Shown: positions 46,929-56,969 of the stretch, in pieces
Layout: each line of letters starts with the position of its first letter
How positions within the stretch are numbered: position 1 is the first letter of the stretch
From: Pedobacter sp. L105
Lineage (GTDB): Bacteria > Bacteroidota > Bacteroidia > Sphingobacteriales > Sphingobacteriaceae
NCBI RefSeq assembly: GCF_009765875.1
Contig: NZ_LMUP01000007.1
Coordinates: forward strand, 186,001 to 250,000
Direction: 5' to 3'
Length of the DNA: 64,000 nucleotides
Notes under the pieces: model-generated
What the model was told of the DNA's origin: nothing
Seen by the model: the letters and a program-made list of their open reading frames with translations, nothing else
Database searches by the model: none
Program-made: the position numbers and the translations under genes

Positions 46929-49900
46929 TTGAATTTCTCTTTCAAAAGTATTTGTAAACTTTTCAGTTTCAAAAGGAATGCTATTTCTTTTAAAGACATC
47001 AACAATTCGAAGCTGAAGATCGATATATATAATGATCCTGTGGTCAAAGCACGTGCAAACTTTGACATTTCCGAAGCTTGGCTAGATAAGATCTTAAATC
47101 TGCATTATGATGATGAGATAAAAAGTAAATACATCCCGGAATTACATCAAATCAGCGAATTTGAAAGAGATAGTTTAAATGACCTGCTCGAATATAATGA
47201 ATGGAAGTCAATCCATTCGAACCAAATCCGTGTATGTGAGGATTATCTTAGCAGATTTGAGAAAAGTTATATTGAATTTTATGAAGCGCTAAGTAACGAG
47301 AATATAAAAATTACCCAACCAGCTTCAAATTACGTCACAGCACCGATTGAGTTGTTTAATCAACTAGAGAGCATCAGGACTTTGTTGTCAGATTTAAATG
47401 ATGTTTTTGCAAAAACAGATCTCAATCTGGTTGAGGATTTAACAGGCTTTTCGCCTTTACCAACGACAAATGAAAAAATAAGCTCACGAATTTCATCTAT
47501 ATGGAACAGATTTCTCGATAAAAAGCCCAAAGATGAGTACGTAGTACGATACCTGTTTCAACATTATCAACAAGTATATTATTACCTTGCAGACATGCAG
47601 GCTATGCTCAAAAATATCATCGAGCAAGGAAATTGCAAGATCATAGCAGGGAATGCCGGAACTGGAAAGACTCATATTTCTGCTCATATTATTAAAGAAT
47701 TGAAAGCAAAAGACCAATACGTACTTTTCTTCAAGCCAAAATTATTTAATGGTGACAACCTCAATTTTGAAGAAAAAATGCTGGAGCTTTTAGAAGCTCC
47801 TAGAGACTACACTTTTACAGAAATTTTAGAGTCTCTGGATGCGTTCAGCTTTAACGCAAAAAAGAGATGTGTGTTGATATTTGATGCTTTAAATGAAACG
47901 ACGAAATCTAATATTGGTTTTAGTAATATATGGAAAACAAGCCTTCAGAGCTTCATCAATAAAATAAAGCATTACCCTAATCTTTATGTAATCTGCACTT
48001 TGAGAACTTCCTACATCGATAACATTTGGGAGACAAAGCCTTCAAGGATTTTTGAACTTAAAGGATTAGGAACAGATAGCGATGTCAAAGCAGCTTGTCA
48101 AAATTATTTCAGCTATTACAATATAAAACCAAAGAATTTCGACCAAGCAGATCTGTCTTATTTCAATATCCCTTTATTACTGGACCTTTACTGCAAACTA
48201 ACTAACGAAAATAGGACAAATGAGGTTTCAGTAAGCCTTGACATCAATTCTTACCTAAGTATTTTTGAAGACTATATTTCAAGGCTGACCTATGAAGTAA
48301 AAAGAAAGCTAACACTTCAAAAAGACACACTTATAAAAAGTGGCTTTGAAAAAAGCTCCGAAGCATTTTTAGAAAACAATGAAGCCATTATATCTTTAAA
48401 TGCCTTTAGTGATGCTTTTAATGACAGAGATCATACCACAATAGATCATTCTATCGCCCAGGCTGTTTTAGAAGGGTATCTTATTTTCATCAAGGACTTT
48501 ACTGGAGGTGCGAATGAGATAATCAAACATACACAACAGGAAGTAGGCGGCTATCTAATAGCTGCAGAATTAATGCGACAATATCCAATATTACAAGACC
48601 TTATCAATTCTGCAGTGTTTCAGGAAAAGCTGGTTGGAAGTGATCCTGCAAATCATCATCAACTACGTCTAGATATACTTAAGTTCCTGATAGCAATGCA
48701 ACCGGATTTAATTAAAGCCTTAACGGACAATGACGGAATTAATTTGTCCTGGTGGTATCTGTTTAATGGATCTCAACAAAATATAGATGAAAGTATTCCT
48801 AATTATCTATTGAACTTGGATGATAAGTTAATTGTTAAAGACATACTGGATATTAGCAGCAGACAGTGGGTAAATCCGAATCATCAATTTAATTTTGATT
48901 TTATTTCAAAGGTTTTACTAAAGCAAAACTTGTGGGACTTTAGTTTGGAATGGGACTATTTAATTTACAAAGATGCCGACTACTTTTGGACGTTTGTAAA
49001 AGAAAATCAAGGTTTTTTAAAAGACTTTACAACACATGATTTAAGATACCATCTTACTGCGGCTAAATTTATAAGCTATATAAGTTCAACAACCATAACC
49101 GAACTTCGGAATGAGGCTACAATCTACCTCATTGAATTCGGTAAAATCTTACCTCTCTCACTTCTAAAATTAACAGTAGAAGCATCAAAGTTAAAAGACA
49201 CTTACATTTATGAACGCCTTGCAGGATGTTGTTACGGCGTAGCATTAAACCTTCAGAATGACCCTTACTTTGTATCTCAGCAATTACCTCATATAGCTGA
49301 AGAATTGTTTAATCTACAATTTGCAGAAAACGCTGCTGCTCCCGTATATAATTATATTGTTGTAGATTCAATTAAACATTTACTGGATCTAGCGATTCTT
49401 AAAGAACGTATAACTTTCAGCGAAGTTGATCTAGAACGAATAGCAAATTATGAGTTTACAGCCCCAGTAACATGGACAGCTCCGGATGAAGAGCAAGTTG
49501 AGGCTGTAATGAAAAGCCGTGAAACAGATTGGCCGGCTCCAATAGGCATGGATTTTGGAATTTATACTATTCCAAGGTTATTAAAAGAAGAAGATATCTC
49601 ACAGCGTGAAGCAATTAGTCATGTATTCAAAAGAATCTACGAATTGGGTTACAAAAATCTCGACCTAAATAAAGACGATGACGAAACGTTTAATGGCTTT
49701 TATTGGGGACAAAATCTTTTTAGAAGAGATTGGTCTATAGAACGGTTAGGTAAGAAGTATTCCTGGATGGCATTTTATGACTATGCCGGGTATCTATTAC
49801 TAAACAAACACCTAAATGTGTACGAAAGAGGCTCGGAAACAACCTATTACAATCGTCTAAGTGACGTCAGTATCGATTTTTCACTACCGTTAACCGATTA

Positions 49901-50759
49901 TAAAATTGATAAAAGACTTTTTAACGGAAATTTGCTGCAAGATCAAACTAAAGATCCAAATTGGGCTAAAGCGGTTAACCTAGATTCGTTAAATGAATTT
50001 TTCCAGCAGTCAATCAATGGAAATAATTCAACAATGCTATATGGAAAAGTTGACCAAGGTGTAGACGATCGTTTCAAAGTGAGGTCATTTATATTAGTGG
50101 AGTCATTCTTTATAAAAAATGATGAGGATCTGCCAGCACTTCTTGAGGCAACAGATATTATCTATGACGAATGGAAACACGATATTCACATTTCAAGGGA
50201 TGCCATAAGACATACTTACTTTGGTGAATTATATTGGGCGGACACCATGCCATCCACTTCCCCAGATACCATTACCATCCCAATAGGAAAGATGGTGAAA
50301 TACTTAAGAACGATTACAGCTATGATGGCAATCCAAGAGGGATATGGCCATGAGCGAATTGGTGAAAAAATTGAAGAAGAAGGAATGGGCAGGATACAAT
50401 TCGACTCAGAACCTTCATTATCAGAATACTTATGGGAATCTGACAGTGCTATATTAAAGGGTTTTAGTGAATACCTACCTTCAGTAAAAATGGGAAAATA
50501 TCTGGAACTGAAATCAGACCCAAAGACTTGTCAAATACTCGACGATCAGCTTAATCCAGCTTTTTACTGTGTTCATTTTAAAGACGATTCGCATTTCAGT
50601 AATGATTTTAACTATATGAGAAATGATTTGCTAAAAAAATACATGATGGATCATGATCTTTCACTTGTCTATCAGATCAAACAACATTCTTATGATGACA
50701 ATTCCCAGAACCGGATGATGAAGTTCTTTGTAATAAACCATGCAGATATTACTGTATAG
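46929..50759 (+). CDS. NACHT/STAND-like ATPase, 1276 aa, TTG start
   Basis: A P-loop ATPase with Walker A GNAGTGKT (241-248), Walker B VLIFDALNET (314-323) and a sensor-like ICTLRTSY (355-362), in the order of NACHT/STAND ATPases. Residues 1-220 are a helical N-terminal region without a recognised effector domain. The ~900 C-terminal residues are helical and repeat-like and may be the sensing part. TTG at 46929 is taken as start because no ATG occurs nearby and it lies 4 bp after the previous stop; the N-terminus contains KDINNSKLKIDIYND, similar to the tail of the 90-aa protein. The gene is visibly AT-rich compared with the nuclease-STAND gene. It does not match an Avs subtype I can name. 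Confidence 0.72.
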   Translation: MNFSFKSICKLFSFKRNAISFKDINNSKLKIDIYNDPVVKARANFDISEAWLDKILNLHYDDEIKSKYIPELHQISEFERDSLNDLLEYNEWKSIHSNQIRVCEDYLSRFEKSYIEFYEALSNENIKITQPASNYVTAPIELFNQLESIRTLLSDLNDVFAKTDLNLVEDLTGFSPLPTTNEKISSRISSIWNRFLDKKPKDEYVVRYLFQHYQQVYYYLADMQAMLKNIIEQGNCKIIAGNAGTGKTHISAHIIKELKAKDQYVLFFKPKLFNGDNLNFEEKMLELLEAPRDYTFTEILESLDAFSFNAKKRCVLIFDALNETTKSNIGFSNIWKTSLQSFINKIKHYPNLYVICTLRTSYIDNIWETKPSRIFELKGLGTDSDVKAACQNYFSYYNIKPKNFDQADLSYFNIPLLLDLYCKLTNENRTNEVSVSLDINSYLSIFEDYISRLTYEVKRKLTLQKDTLIKSGFEKSSEAFLENNEAIISLNAFSDAFNDRDHTTIDHSIAQAVLEGYLIFIKDFTGGANEIIKHTQQEVGGYLIAAELMRQYPILQDLINSAVFQEKLVGSDPANHHQLRLDILKFLIAMQPDLIKALTDNDGINLSWWYLFNGSQQNIDESIPNYLLNLDDKLIVKDILDISSRQWVNPNHQFNFDFISKVLLKQNLWDFSLEWDYLIYKDADYFWTFVKENQGFLKDFTTHDLRYHLTAAKFISYISSTTITELRNEATIYLIEFGKILPLSLLKLTVEASKLKDTYIYERLAGCCYGVALNLQNDPYFVSQQLPHIAEELFNLQFAENAAAPVYNYIVVDSIKHLLDLAILKERITFSEVDLERIANYEFTAPVTWTAPDEEQVEAVMKSRETDWPAPIGMDFGIYTIPRLLKEEDISQREAISHVFKRIYELGYKNLDLNKDDDETFNGFYWGQNLFRRDWSIERLGKKYSWMAFYDYAGYLLLNKHLNVYERGSETTYYNRLSDVSIDFSLPLTDYKIDKRLFNGNLLQDQTKDPNWAKAVNLDSLNEFFQQSINGNNSTMLYGKVDQGVDDRFKVRSFILVESFFIKNDEDLPALLEATDIIYDEWKHDIHISRDAIRHTYFGELYWADTMPSTSPDTITIPIGKMVKYLRTITAMMAIQEGYGHERIGEKIEEEGMGRIQFDSEPSLSEYLWESDSAILKGFSEYLPSVKMGKYLELKSDPKTCQILDDQLNPAFYCVHFKDDSHFSNDFNYMRNDLLKKYMMDHDLSLVYQIKQHSYDDNSQNRMMKFFVINHADITV

Positions 50760-50816
50760 CCATCTAGTCGAGGTCCCTGAATGGATTTGATTAGATGAAT
50801 CTTGAAAGAAATATCT

Positions 50817-50861
50817 TTAATCAAATCCTTCGCTAAAAAATTCTTCAACGGTAATCCCGAA
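50817..50861 (-). pseudogene. Remnant of an XRE-type gene, right copy
   Basis: On the minus strand this encodes FGITVEEFFSEGFD and a stop, as in the C-terminus of XRE-family regulators. The bases agree at most positions with 45604-45645. The upstream part of the gene is absent and is replaced by tRNA-like sequence. Confidence 0.45.
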
Positions 50862-50864
50862 AGT

Positions 50865-51015
50865 GGGCCAAGATGGGCTCGAACCATCGACAAAAGATTC
50901 TAAGTCTTCTAGTCTGACCGTCATATATGGGACATATATCTTCTTTTCTGACTCACAGAAGTAATTTAATCACTTTTTTTGAAATCAAAAAATTTGCTCT
51001 GTAACGTATTTGTAA
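50865..51015 (-). repeat. tRNA 3'-half plus core-site scar, right copy
   Basis: On the minus strand 50909-50865 folds as a tRNA 3' half. The anticodon arm GAAGA CTTAGAA TCTTT has TAG at the anticodon position. It is followed by a 4-base variable loop, the T arm GATGG TTCGAGC CCATC, and the acceptor strand TTGGCCC. No D arm or 5' acceptor strand exists, so it is not a functional tRNA gene. At 51001-51016 lies a GTAAC/GTTAC-type core sequence. The stretch aligns with 40848-41000 and resembles the product of integrase recombination at a tRNA gene. Confidence 0.5.
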
Positions 51016-51098
51016 CGCTTTATCTAAGCTTCCGTGATCGGCCAAGCCCGTTCAGTGCAAATTTCTATATGCCTCTCGATACCGCCAGAACACGGGAA

Positions 51099-54000
51099 TT
51101 ATATAAATATCATTTCATAAAGACTATGGGTTTTGGCAATCGTGCGGTAACTGCTGCCCTTTTCCCGGACATTTAGCCGGCACACATATCCAAGTTTTAA
51201 CTGATTTTCGTCCAGCTTATTTTGCAAGTAAGCTCTATCGATCTTCAGATAATTTCCGGAAGGGATAATATCTCCTTGTTCAATAGTCTCCCGCATACCA
51301 AGTGCGAAATCGTTCACAGTACAAATAACTGTTTTTCCATCGGTATAGGTAATTTGGTCACCATCTGTACTCAGATTTAGGCTGCCTTGTAGGATAGGAT
51401 TAAGCAAGGCTGGCTGGTGGACCATTCGATAATATTGCCATATCATCCCCGTATCAAGGATTATAGTACCCACCAAGTCCGTAACCTCCAGATCCAGTAG
51501 CTGATGGGCTGTCAATCCCTGACCGGAATGCATCAACTCATGGTCAAAAAAACCCAGATCCTGCGGACTTTCCGCTTTTGAGATCCAGCAGCTCCGGGCA
51601 CGAGACAACGCTTCAAAAATGATTTCGGCTTCTGGCATCCGATTTCCTTTCAAACGATAAGCAAAAGGCAATAGAATTAATTCGCCCTGGCGCTTGCTCA
51701 CAAAATAATTAATGCCGGTACGGACAGCACCCTTTAAGCTGAGCAGTTGGTCTTTATCATTGGCCGCAATAAGGCTCCTGATCGGAACTTCCAATAAATT
51801 CCGTAGATCGCCAGCTTGTCCCTTTTTAAAAGTCGGCCACCAATCAGGTACTTTACCTGGTTTGATCCGCCAAAACGAAATATCAGCGGGGAGGTTCTTC
51901 TTTGTATTACTATCGAATTCGTAATAACTGATCAGCTTCGCATCATACAGGTAGTCCAGTAGATTGAAAAAGGAAGATTTAAAGATTTCGCTGATGACGT
52001 TTGAACGGCCAATCATCAATTCACCGGCGGTATTGGCGTAACGTGGGTCATCCCAGGTTTCTTCGATACCCAATGCCTCGATTTTTTCTATAAATAGATA
52101 GTACCATAGTCGCCAGACTGGTACCCGAGCTTTTCGCTGGAGCTCGATAATAGTTTCGTGGTAAAATTGCGTCAGGTAGGCATCCATATTACTGAAAAAT
52201 TTTTCTTCCATCATTTCGTCACGCCGGGAACTCAATACAATAACCCTTGGTATGGGCGCAAAGAATTTAGTCCTCGTTTTCTTTGCGATGGCCTGCAAAA
52301 ACAGGTCAGTAGCCATGCAACGGAGGCCTATCGGGTAGGTTTTATCAAAGTTAATATACATATAACTGGCGCTTCCCGGGCGATCCAACGATTTCAGCAC
52401 AATGGTCAAGCCGTAACATGCATAAGTTTCCAGTTTAACTTCTAAGAGCCATTTTATAAACCGAGTATGCAAAACTCCTGCTGTATCATCGGCGAGCATT
52501 TCGGCCAACAAATAAGCTGCCCGTTCACGGGTGAGCGGACTTAGCCATTCGACCCTTTTGAGCAGAACATCGATCGGCAGAATCTGCTCCTCATTTAAGG
52601 CAAAAGCCGGTTGGTTGAGTTTCACACCTGGGAAAAGGTTTGGTAGCAGGGCAATATTAGCACTAGTTAATTCCTCGGCCCGGTCAGTCATACCTACATA
52701 GCTAAAAAAATGGGTGACGCGAGGCACGGGTAGGTAATATGTTCCACCTTTGCCCCGATTTCTACCGGAATATATGATCGTTTTGTCGAGAAAATCTAAT
52801 ACCCTTGCAGGAAAATCGCGTATCAACAGCTTCCATTTCTGCTTTGCCGATTCCAAGTGAGTGCTCAGGTCACTCCAATCGCTATTATTAGCATAAGACC
52901 AGCACAAACAGTCGAAAGCAAACTTAGGGTCTGAAGCGAGTACATGCGGATAAAGCAAGTCCAGCACCTCCGCTGGTATGTGTGTAAAATCACGAACTGT
53001 CAGTGTTTTTAATGCGGTGATGACATCGAACGTTCCCTCCTCATTTTCGGGCAACCAAACCGTACACCATTCCTTAAGAAAGTTTTGCTGCACATAATTC
53101 TTACGACTATAGTTTTCATGACCCAAGTTATCGTAATAACCTATCAGTTCAGTAGAAGAGATACCAGTGATTTTGGAAATATCGACTTCATGGGTATGGG
53201 AACCATAATCCTGCTGTGGTTCCCGCTCATCGTCATAATTGACGGGGCCAAACATTGCGTCGATCTTCCCTAACGCCCTCTGTGCCTCCGGACTGGTTTT
53301 TGCCAGGAAGCTCAGGCTGTTATGTGCGCTGTGCGATACAGCAGTTTCTGCGATCGCTGCACCTATAGGTTCACCCAAGTCCAGACAGGCAAGGCAATCA
53401 CCAAATAAAGATTCCGACAGGCCATAATTTCTTTTTTCCAACGCATCAAAATACAGGTTGAACAATAGGTTAGGATCGTAAATGCTCAGCAGACCGGCCC
53501 AGGTATAAATGAAAGCTCCTGTCTCATCACCGTCGGTATAGGCTTCCATATCATAGACATAAGGTGCGATCTGACGCAAATAATCCTTCGTCTTTTTAGA
53601 ACCGGCAGTTCCGCACACCTGGATGTTTTCGATAACATATGCTAGGGTCATGTCCTTATGGTTGCCGTAGCTGATAAGGATATCGGCGGCTTTTGTCAGA
53701 AGTGCATCTGCTTCAGCTTGGCGACCTAAGCGTTCTGCCTGCCGGATCAGGGCTACATACCGTTCTGCACGTTGGTCGAATTGCACGATAGTACTTTCCA
53801 GCCCGGCGATGACGCGATTTTGGTAGGCATCATAGGCAACATCACTGAATCCAAAAGATGAAGAATCGAATAATTCGTGCCGGGTCGTATCGTTCAGCCA
53901 CTTGCAATCAAACAGAGCAATTACATCATCTTTGGAGAGTTCATTGAGAATATTCAACTGCGCATTCAGAATCGCACCGGTGCGAAACAGGGTCGCAAAA

Positions 54001-56969
54001 AGATGGGGAATTATAGTACGTTTAAGTTCGAATATCTCATGATTGGCGTAAAAATCCAAGTCGGGCAAAGATTGAAAACTGCTAATCAATTCGGCAATCC
54101 GAAATGCATGTTTGCTTTGATAATCATCAGCCATACGCAGTGAGTTTTTCAGAACAGTTTTCATTAGAAGCACCGGCCAATGGTCTACTGGCTGTGCGAT
54201 CCATTTCCGGACGGTTTCGGCTGAGCCGGAAAGACATAGGTAAAGCCCGGAAAAAAAATTACCTGTGTAAAGTTCATTTGCTTTACCTGACCGGGCAGAT
54301 TGGTAATCGAGTGCATCCGGGAAAGCCTTTGCTGCATCCAGTCGGATATGTTTAGGTGTCGTACGTTCTTTGAAAAAGTAATATAGCTCAGAAAATTGGT
54401 CAGGCTGGGCCTTGCGACACCAGATATCAATCTCCGGCACCCAGTCTCGCTTCCCGGTAAGCAGGTGGTGGACGAGCAGGCGCTGATATACGACATTCCT
54501 TTCTTCGGTCTGTAGCGTCTGTTTTAGTAGTTGGCCAATCAGTTCTTCTCGTTTCATCCGCAGAAGCAATTGGATAAAAAGGTTGAAATAGGCGACCGAG
54601 CGGTTAGTCCCCTTGAACTGGAGTAAAAAGGTATAGATCTTTTTAAACGGTTCGTTATTGAAATGCAGTAAAACCTCAAATATGCTTTCTATCACTTCAT
54701 CTTGTTCGTAATCATGGGTACGCAACAAATCGTCAAAGCGCAGAAGCGCTTCTGACGGTACAGCCTGGAGGATGCCTTCATCATAGAGGTTTAACAGATA
54801 GTTTTTGAGTGCGAAATGGCTCAATTGCCCATAATCAAGGAACCGTTTGCTTCCTTTCTTTTTGCGACTGTAAGCAAAATCTCCCAGCGCTGGTAGCACC
54901 TTAGATAAATTGTATTGTTTATTTTCAAAATAGACTTCCAGATAACGAAATTCGAGCACCTTGCTGTACAAACGCTTTTTGAAGGCTGCCTCAACCGCTA
55001 GTTCCAATATCCTTATGATTTGAATTTCATCCCTGCAATCCAGGTAAGCGTTTATGATCCAGGGTTTATCTACTTTCAGTAGTGGCTTATCATTGCCCAA
55101 TGCGTACTCGACCTTGAGCAATTCAGCCCAAGCCAGGTCTTTATTTTTCGGTTTTTTCAACCAGTTACGGAGCTGTTTGTAAAGTAGCATCTGCTGCTCT
55201 GCAAGTTCGGGTTGGTCACCAATAAAGACGGCAAAACTATTGTGATAAACGGAAATGCCAGGTAGTTCAATACGGATCAGGTGCCGGATTTGCTTGTAAG
55301 CCTCGCTGATTTCTTGCGGTTTACTGGCTAAATGCGCGGCCAGGTCGAAGAGTTGTTCTTCCTGAAGTTTAAAATCCAAGCGGGTTATGGCCAAAGCAAA
55401 GGTCTTGGACAGTGGGGCAAGCTGCTGCCAAAGGGCCGAATAATAATCGCTGATCTCGCCTGTATAGGGTAATACAGCAGCAATGCTGTCGGCGGAAACG
55501 ACATCATTTCCCAGTTCAAGTTGTTTCAGGACATACTTTAAGTGCAGTGGATTGCCTTGGGTCTTGGCGTATAAAGCCGGTATTAGTTGGTCCGCGATGT
55601 CCTCGTGCTGATGGACGCACGCACGTACGGGGTGTTTTTCAAAAATATGCCTGACGGCCTGACGACTTAATCCCTTGATCTCGATCCTTTTTTCTGGGAG
55701 GACAAGGCGGCTGATTACATTGGGTAAAAAAGGTAGCGCCATTTCCTGAGTACCCAACACAAGCCAAAAGCCCTTTTGTGGGTAAAGCACCTGTTCTATA
55801 AATTCGCCTAACTCCCGTTCATCAAAGCTTTCTCGGATTACGTGGTCTAGCCCGTCAATAATCAGCACGAACGTTTTACCCCTATCACTGTAATATTTAG
55901 CAACAGCAGCTATAAAATCTTTTAAGGGGGTGTGTTCCGTGTTATGTATGGCGAGTTGGCCAAGAACATCTTCCTTTTGCTTTTTAAATTCGGCTTTGAG
56001 GGCTTCCTTTACTCGGTCGGAATTGAGCCGGTCGCGGTAAGAAGTATCTTTCGGATTTAAATGGTAATGGTGTCGTATGACAAACAAACCAACCTTTTCC
56101 TGAAGCAGTTGATAGAGTTTAGACAGGTAGGTGCTTTTTCCGCTACCAGGCTTACCTGTAAAAAGCTTAATACCTCCACAAGTATCCCGCAGTTCTTGAA
56201 CGGTCAATGCATGTTTGTGTTTATCAAAAAACTCAAAGTCGGCTGGCACCTCAAAGTCTTGGTTGAGTGGCCGAGGATCATCCCACGACAACTGGTCACG
56301 AATACTAGATAAAGTAAAAACGAGCGGGTATTTCGCAGAACCCTGTTGTCCTATATGGAGCAGCAAGCGATCCGCACCGGCTTGAGTCACCTTAAGTTCA
56401 TAATATAAGATTTCTCTTAGTTCCCCCTCCAACTTATCCCTACCTGGCATGTCAAAGGTAAATACAAAATTATCGCAGAATTGCCGGAGCGCGTCTTCGC
56501 CATGAATTACGTTCAAGCTCTGAAGGAGTTTTGGTTGATGTCTGACCAGTTTTTCATAATTAATCCGATCCTCTTGGAGACAATCGGCGACCTCGGAGTC
56601 TGCCGTGCCGTTAGTTATTAACGCGCCTGTACCTGGTATACCTGCATTTATCAAACTAGCGTAAGAACTGATCCAGTTATTCCAACCCTTTTCCAACAAA
56701 CGATCAAAGGTCCATAGATCGGTCGATGGATTTTGCAGATGTTTAAGCTGGTGAAATTCCAGGAAACCGTTTTGATCTTTTGCAACAATATCATCAATAG
56801 CAAAACGGAATGCCTTTATTTCAGATGGTACATATTGAATTTTTAATTCACTGTATCGACGAGGATTTTTCAACCATTTAACACACAACTGTAGTACATA
56901 GAGGTCTTCGAAGTCATATCCACTTCTTATGGAACTGTTGGGATTTATTCTGGTTGTATCGGTTTTCAT
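51099..56969 (-). CDS. Predicted PD-(D/E)XK nuclease - STAND ATPase fusion, 1956 aa
   Basis: The N-terminal ~110 residues resemble DUF4297/Cap4-type nucleases: GYDFEDLYVLQLC, then D60 in FAIDDIV and E71-x2-Q74-x-K76 in FLEFHQLKH. A STAND ATPase follows with Walker A GKPGSGKST (272-280) and Walker B VLIIDGLDHV (368-377). Residues ~500-1956 are a very long helical-repeat region ending in a beta-rich tail. This nuclease-ATPase-repeat order is that of Avs-type antiphage sensors, in which the C-terminal part recognises a phage protein and the nuclease destroys DNA. The length is at the high end for such proteins. It is monocistronic, oriented towards the tRNA-like scar. Confidence 0.78.
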   Translation of the reverse strand: MKTDTTRINPNSSIRSGYDFEDLYVLQLCVKWLKNPRRYSELKIQYVPSEIKAFRFAIDDIVAKDQNGFLEFHQLKHLQNPSTDLWTFDRLLEKGWNNWISSYASLINAGIPGTGALITNGTADSEVADCLQEDRINYEKLVRHQPKLLQSLNVIHGEDALRQFCDNFVFTFDMPGRDKLEGELREILYYELKVTQAGADRLLLHIGQQGSAKYPLVFTLSSIRDQLSWDDPRPLNQDFEVPADFEFFDKHKHALTVQELRDTCGGIKLFTGKPGSGKSTYLSKLYQLLQEKVGLFVIRHHYHLNPKDTSYRDRLNSDRVKEALKAEFKKQKEDVLGQLAIHNTEHTPLKDFIAAVAKYYSDRGKTFVLIIDGLDHVIRESFDERELGEFIEQVLYPQKGFWLVLGTQEMALPFLPNVISRLVLPEKRIEIKGLSRQAVRHIFEKHPVRACVHQHEDIADQLIPALYAKTQGNPLHLKYVLKQLELGNDVVSADSIAAVLPYTGEISDYYSALWQQLAPLSKTFALAITRLDFKLQEEQLFDLAAHLASKPQEISEAYKQIRHLIRIELPGISVYHNSFAVFIGDQPELAEQQMLLYKQLRNWLKKPKNKDLAWAELLKVEYALGNDKPLLKVDKPWIINAYLDCRDEIQIIRILELAVEAAFKKRLYSKVLEFRYLEVYFENKQYNLSKVLPALGDFAYSRKKKGSKRFLDYGQLSHFALKNYLLNLYDEGILQAVPSEALLRFDDLLRTHDYEQDEVIESIFEVLLHFNNEPFKKIYTFLLQFKGTNRSVAYFNLFIQLLLRMKREELIGQLLKQTLQTEERNVVYQRLLVHHLLTGKRDWVPEIDIWCRKAQPDQFSELYYFFKERTTPKHIRLDAAKAFPDALDYQSARSGKANELYTGNFFSGLYLCLSGSAETVRKWIAQPVDHWPVLLMKTVLKNSLRMADDYQSKHAFRIAELISSFQSLPDLDFYANHEIFELKRTIIPHLFATLFRTGAILNAQLNILNELSKDDVIALFDCKWLNDTTRHELFDSSSFGFSDVAYDAYQNRVIAGLESTIVQFDQRAERYVALIRQAERLGRQAEADALLTKAADILISYGNHKDMTLAYVIENIQVCGTAGSKKTKDYLRQIAPYVYDMEAYTDGDETGAFIYTWAGLLSIYDPNLLFNLYFDALEKRNYGLSESLFGDCLACLDLGEPIGAAIAETAVSHSAHNSLSFLAKTSPEAQRALGKIDAMFGPVNYDDEREPQQDYGSHTHEVDISKITGISSTELIGYYDNLGHENYSRKNYVQQNFLKEWCTVWLPENEEGTFDVITALKTLTVRDFTHIPAEVLDLLYPHVLASDPKFAFDCLCWSYANNSDWSDLSTHLESAKQKWKLLIRDFPARVLDFLDKTIIYSGRNRGKGGTYYLPVPRVTHFFSYVGMTDRAEELTSANIALLPNLFPGVKLNQPAFALNEEQILPIDVLLKRVEWLSPLTRERAAYLLAEMLADDTAGVLHTRFIKWLLEVKLETYACYGLTIVLKSLDRPGSASYMYINFDKTYPIGLRCMATDLFLQAIAKKTRTKFFAPIPRVIVLSSRRDEMMEEKFFSNMDAYLTQFYHETIIELQRKARVPVWRLWYYLFIEKIEALGIEETWDDPRYANTAGELMIGRSNVISEIFKSSFFNLLDYLYDAKLISYYEFDSNTKKNLPADISFWRIKPGKVPDWWPTFKKGQAGDLRNLLEVPIRSLIAANDKDQLLSLKGAVRTGINYFVSKRQGELILLPFAYRLKGNRMPEAEIIFEALSRARSCWISKAESPQDLGFFDHELMHSGQGLTAHQLLDLEVTDLVGTIILDTGMIWQYYRMVHQPALLNPILQGSLNLSTDGDQITYTDGKTVICTVNDFALGMRETIEQGDIIPSGNYLKIDRAYLQNKLDENQLKLGYVCRLNVREKGSSYRTIAKTHSLYEMIFI

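Noticed and set aside
50690-50893. A 67-residue minus-strand protein
   Set aside because: The frame runs through the tRNA-like half and into the antisense of the ATPase gene; it has no protein-like features.
50865-50940. An intact tRNA-Leu(TAG) gene
   Set aside because: Only the anticodon arm, T arm and 3' acceptor strand are present; D arm and 5' acceptor strand are missing.
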